Below, piece by piece: positions 36,601-42,600 of a stretch of DNA of 64,000 bases; within the stretch, counting starts at the first letter, position 1, and each line of letters starts with the position of its first letter. The stretch is from positions 111,683,319 through 111,747,318 of the forward strand of contig CP136066.1 in assembly GCA_032622095.1 (NCBI GenBank). Direction: 5' to 3'. Made by a program: the position numbers and the translations under genes. Origin of the DNA: Siphonodentalium dalli (lineage: Eukaryota; Mollusca; Scaphopoda; Gadilida; Siphonodentaliidae). The notes beneath the pieces are model-generated. The model searched no databases. It saw nothing but the letters and a program-made list of their open reading frames with translations, and had not been told where the DNA came from.

Positions 36601-39600
36601 GTCTCGTGTGTGCCGTTCTTCTAATTATTACATATTTAGTGATATCATTAATTCATTTTATGACATCACTAAATGTGATGTCACAAACCCGAATATATGA
36701 TATCACAAAATGATCTTATGATATTACTGTTGATTTTCTTGATGCCTGTGTATAAATATGAATTATGGCGATACCAAGTTGTTTCTCATTTTCTTTTGCC
36801 TGGTATAACACTAGGAAATTCTGGATTTGTTGGCGTCAAATCGGTATGTGGATCTTTAATGTTGATATATCTCTTTGTCTTTCTCCTTATTTCTCGAATA
36901 TACAATAGTGTGGTATGATTACATTACCATGCAGTGGTATGTTTCCCATATGACATATGTTTGTCTTGATTGTAATATATGTAATAATTTGGTGATAAGG
37001 GCTGTGAGTGCAAAATAAATTTATGATATCACAAAATCAAATTATTGATATTACTATATGCTTACTATTTTGGGATATCAATAATTCGATTTTATGATAT
37101 CACAAATTTGAATTGGGGATATCTTAAAATATTTTTGAAATATATATTGATATCATATATTCGATCTCATATAATCATTTAGTGATATCATAAAATTGAT
37201 ATCACAAAATAGATAATAAATAGAAGAATGGCACTACGTGAATCTGTGAATTAATGATATCATAAAATCGAATATGTGATATCATAAAATAAATATAGCA
37301 TTCATTGAAATCACCAAATGATTATATGATATGACTATAATTCTAATTAGTGATATTATAAAATGAATTTAAGATGTCATAAAATCAAGTATATGATATC
37401 ACAAAATAGAAAGATATGACTATAATTCTAATTAGTGATATTATAAAATGAATTTAAGATGTCATAAAATCAAGTATATGATATCACAAAATAGAAAGCA
37501 TTTAGTGATATAAATAATCAATTTTGTGATATCATAAATACATTTTATGATATCAATATATATAATACTAGCCGATGAGCCCGACGTTGTCCGGGCGACG
37601 TTGTCCGGGCTATTCAAAAACCAAATTTCAAGTCGATAGCTCCACCCTTTTCCGAGATCTGGTCTGCGCATGCGCGAAGCTGGCGTCGCACGGGCTCGGC
37701 GACCCGATAAACTTCGTATCCGGGGCAAGATACATTCACATACCAAATTTCAAGTCGATAGCTCCACCCGTTTCCGAGATCTCGTCTGCGCATGCGCGAA
37801 GCTGGCGTCGCACGGGCTCGGCGACCCGATAAAATTCGTATCCGGGGCAAGATACATTCACATTGCAAATTTCAAGTCGATAGCTAAACCCGTTCCCGAG
37901 ATCTCGTCTGCGCATGCGCGAATCGGGCGCCGCACGGGCTCGCCAATACGACAACGTCCACCGCCTGGTCAAACTACACACACGTACCAAGTTTCGTCCC
38001 GATCGGTCGAGAATCGTAGATTTGTATTAATGACAGACAGACAGACAAACATACAGACAGAGGTCTTCAAAATATATATGAGACTAGCCGATGAGCCCGA
38101 CGTTGTCCGGGCTATTCAAAAAGCAAATTTCAAGTCGATAGCTCTACCCAGCCCGACGTTGTCCGGGCTATTCAAAAACCAAATTTCAAGTTGATAGCTC
38201 TACCCGTTTCTCGGCGACCCGATAAAATTCGTATCCGGGGCAAGATACATTCACATACCAAAGTCGATAACTCCACCCGTTTCCGAGATCTCGTCTGCGC
38301 ATGCGCGAAGCTGGCGTCGCACGGGCTCGGCGACCAGATAAAATTCGTATCCGGGGCAAGATACATTCACATAGCAAATTTCAAGTCGATAGCTCCACCC
38401 GTTTCCGAGATCTCGATAGCTCCACCCGTTTCCGAGATCTCGTCTGCGCATGCGCGAAGCTGGCGTCGCACGGGCTTGGCGACCCGATAAAATTCGTATC
38501 CGGGGCAAGATACATTCACATAACAAATTTCAAGTCGATAGCTCCACCCGTTTCCGATATCTCGTCTGCGCATGCGCGAAGCGGGCGCCGCACGGGCTCG
38601 CCAATACGACAACGACGACCGCCTGGTCAAACTACATACACGCACCAAGTTTCGTCCCGATCGGTCGAGAATCGTAGATTTGTATAAATGACATACAGAT
38701 CGACATACAGACAGACAGACAGAGGTCTTCAAAATATATATGAGACTAGCAGGTGACCCGACTTCGTCCGGGCTTTGACCTTGAATTGACCATTTTGAAG
38801 GTCAATGTCAGGTCGGAGTCACGATTTGACCCGTCCAAAACACTCCCCGGACAAAATTATCCGTAGGTATCAAATTTCGTCGAAATCCGTCCAGCAGTTT
38901 TCCCGACCATAGCTAACAGACAAACAAACAGACAGAAGTCCCAAAATATATATTAGATCATTTGTGGGTACCCGTTTCAAGGTGAAGGTCACCTCGGGCG
39001 CAAAAAACTGACCCGATGAAAATCTCCCCCATTCCCAGGAACCCCTAAGTACGAACACAGAATCACACAACACGCTCATGTCTGTACACAGACACAACAC
39101 GCTCATGTCTGGGCACATAGACGCTCTTTATCAACGACACTGCGGATACGAACGCTCTTTAACTATCACGCGATTAACCCATGAACTACCCATTGCTGTG
39201 GCGGGGGATTGGAGAATGAGTGAGCTGACGTTCTCAGAAGCGGTGCGATGACATTCCATCTGTGATTTTACCCTTAGATAGGAAGTTTGGGCTCAATCCG
39301 TCCGACAGTTTTCCCAGCCATAGCTAACAGACAGACAGACAAACAGAAGTCCCAAAATATATATTAGATTTTATGATATCACTAAATGTAAAATAAATAA
39401 TAAATAGAAGAACAGCGCCCTATATATTTGCTCATGTTGGAGTTATTCCTTTTTTTTCAGAGATATTGGAGGAAGAACAGGAAATATGTAAATAACAGAT
39501 GTACCGGTGTAGATCTCAATCGCAACTGGGAGATAGCATTCGGAGGTATGTACTTCAGTTGTCACTTATATTCCCTTTGAGAGTGTTATATGTGCTGAAG

Positions 39601-42600
39601 ACAATGTAGACTTATATGTGCTGAAGACAATGTAGACTTATATGTGCTGAAGACAATGTAGACTTATATGTGCTGAAGACAATGTAGACTTATATGTGCT
39701 GAAGACAATGTAGACTTATATGTGCTGAAGACAATGTAGACTTATGTGTGCTGAAGACAATGTAGACTTATGTGTGCTGAAGACAATGTAGACTTATATG
39801 TGCTGAAGACAATGTAAACTTATATGTGCTGAAGACAATGTAGACGTATGTGTGCTGAAGACAATGTAGACTTATATGTGCTGAAGACAATGTAGACTTA
39901 TGTGTGCTGAAGACAATGTAGACTTATATGTGCTGAAGACAATGCAGACTTATATGTGCTGAAGACAATGTAGACTTATATGTGCTGAAGACAATGTAGA
40001 CTTATATGTACAATGTATATCTTCCGGACCACAATTACAACAATATCTTCTTTTTTTAATAAAACCTGATTTCAAGACTACAAATAGCTATTTTTTTTAA
40101 AACAAAACAGAAAAAAACTGAAGATTCAGGAAGATTGGATAAATTATTTGTCTATAAAAAGCATAATTAAATCCTTTATATCTTATGTAGATGGCGAAAT
40201 CTCTTCGATTCAAAATGGTTGACTTTGTCCTTGATGGAGAGTGCTAACAATATAGTTCTCCTCTTGCTGTGCTCCAAACGTTCCAGCGAGATCACCTGAT
40301 AAAAGTGATATGAATTACAAGCAGCTACTCTATTTGACGGAAGCATAAAAGCCCTTCTATTCCACACGGTGTCGCCGCGCATATCACGTTTTTTTTCTGC
40401 GGCAACGGCGTTTTCTCGTATATTTCCGTTGATATCATCATTTCATTGTTATTGTACATAATATGAATAGTGAAGCACAGCCCAAAACTGACCTTATAGA
40501 TAGAACACTAATGTGTTTCCAGTGTTTTCGTTCCATACCGTCACTGCAAACGCGGAATTTACCGAACAACATTACTGTAGACAAAAAACGTCGCCCGCAT
40601 CGTACGCCGTGTGCAAGCACCCATTGCATACAGTGTTCTCAGTCGGCGTACCGCGCGGAATGTATACGGGGCGTAAGGGCCTTTAACGTTCGGTGAAATT
40701 TGCCATGAATTAAAGTAGTTCTTGCATCACTGAACTATTTACATTTGTGCACAGTTCAAATGTTGCATTTTCTAAAATTGCTACATTCTTTCAGTACGAA
40801 GGTGCCTGAGCCGGCACTCGCTTCTCAGTTTGGTTCACCGAACTATATAAGCACACAATAATTATGTCTTTAAGAATAATGTTTTGTTCTTACAAATATC
40901 TGGGAATATATAATCTATCTTTAACATTCTGTTGTAAACAGGAGACGGAAGCTCTTCAAGTTGTTCCAGTGAATCATACAAGGGAACAGCTCCTCTGTCT
41001 GAACCGGAGACGAAGACATTAGATGACGCTGTGAGGCAAACAATGACTGAGCAGGGAGTCGTGGCGTTCTTAGCCATGCATTCCTACGGCCAAATGATTT
41101 TAGTACCGTATGGATACACATTTGCTGCTCCGCCGGATCAAGATCATATGGTAAGAGTTGTGGAAAATTTGAAAGCACTACATTATGCACCCTCAATGTT
41201 ACATTGAAAACACTACATTATGCACCCTCATTGTTACATTGAAAACACTACATTATGCACCCTCAATGTTACATTCAAAACACTACATTATGCACCCTCA
41301 ATGTTACATTCAAAACACTACATTATGCACCCTCAATGTTACCCAACAGTGCACAAATATTCCCCAAAATGGGCGGCCTCAGAGCGGTCGCACAATGCAT
41401 CCGAAAACAAAACCCAAATTGGTGCTTGTCCACCAGTGGTCTCCTCAACCTACTGAATTTTACTTTCAGTTCAATGGCGATAATTACCTTCAAATCGGAG
41501 GTACGGCAAATGGCACACATGTAGCCCCATCTTGTGCGAACATATTCATGGGAGAGCTTGAAAACAAGCTATCATGAAAACAAGCTATCATCAGAAGAAC
41601 ACAAACCAGCACTTTATTCTTAGATATATTGATGATATTCTCAAAATCTGGACCCACGGCCAATCCAACCTCGATATATTTATCGATTATTTCAACACGT
41701 CCCATCCGACTATCAAATTCACAACAGATTAAAGCACGGACTCAGTTGATTTCCTGGACTTACCCCCATGGGAATACAAACAACTTATTCACAAAGAAGA
41801 CTGACAGCCTAGATCATGCCATGAATCTATACTCTGGCTAACCCCCGCAAAGATCATATTCCACCAGTACAATTTTTATCTAAAATCCAAATAGCCAGAT
41901 AACCTCAATACAAGAACTGGAACCAGCTATTAACACACATGTGTGTTGTTTAATTATATGTATGTACAAGTTGATGCATGAAAATGCCCATTCAAAATTT
42001 GTCACTTGACCTCCCACTTAAAGGGGTACTGTACGCCAAATGTTGTTGTTGGTTTCTATAGTCTCCGAGTCGGAGAATAAGGTAACATTTTTTCCATTAT
42101 TTGAAAGTCTGTTGAGTACGAAGTCATGTTACGGATGACAAATTTACCGGAATGCAAAAATACAAATTGTCGTTGTCGAGTAATTTTTGTAAAGTTTTCA
42201 ACCAAATGAATCAAATAAAAGTTATATTATATGCATACTAGTCCCATATCATCATTTAAGTTATTGTATCGTCGCTAGTCAGTGAGTGGCTTGAGTGTTC
42301 TCCCCGTATCATCATAATATTTTAAGCGATCGGGTGTGCGATCGGTTTAACAATCCAGTATCCCTCAATTACTGTTTTTGATTACGGTAATTCGTAATTT
42401 AATTGACGCCATTTTATGGCTCCAGTCATAAATTCAATTTATATCAAATTATTAACTTTTAAATTATTAAATTTTAAGATAGCCTATTAACCTGAGCGTT
42501 TACAGAATACATCTTCGACTCAAGTTACTTATGTTTCTATATATTATCGATATTAGATCGTTGTTGTCACCGGAAATTTAATGAAAATGGCGTACAGTAC

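Noticed and set aside
37575-37612. CCGATGAG plus GC stem resembling a hammerhead ribozyme core
   Set aside because: The conserved GAAA after stem II is missing and the CUGAUGA box is altered. The hairpin is better explained as the 3' end of a Helitron read on the other strand.
37670-38687. Several overlapping open frames up to 174 codons on both strands
   Set aside because: They all run through the 115-bp GC-rich Helitron repeat, whose low stop content leaves many frames open. The peptides are just the repeat translated.
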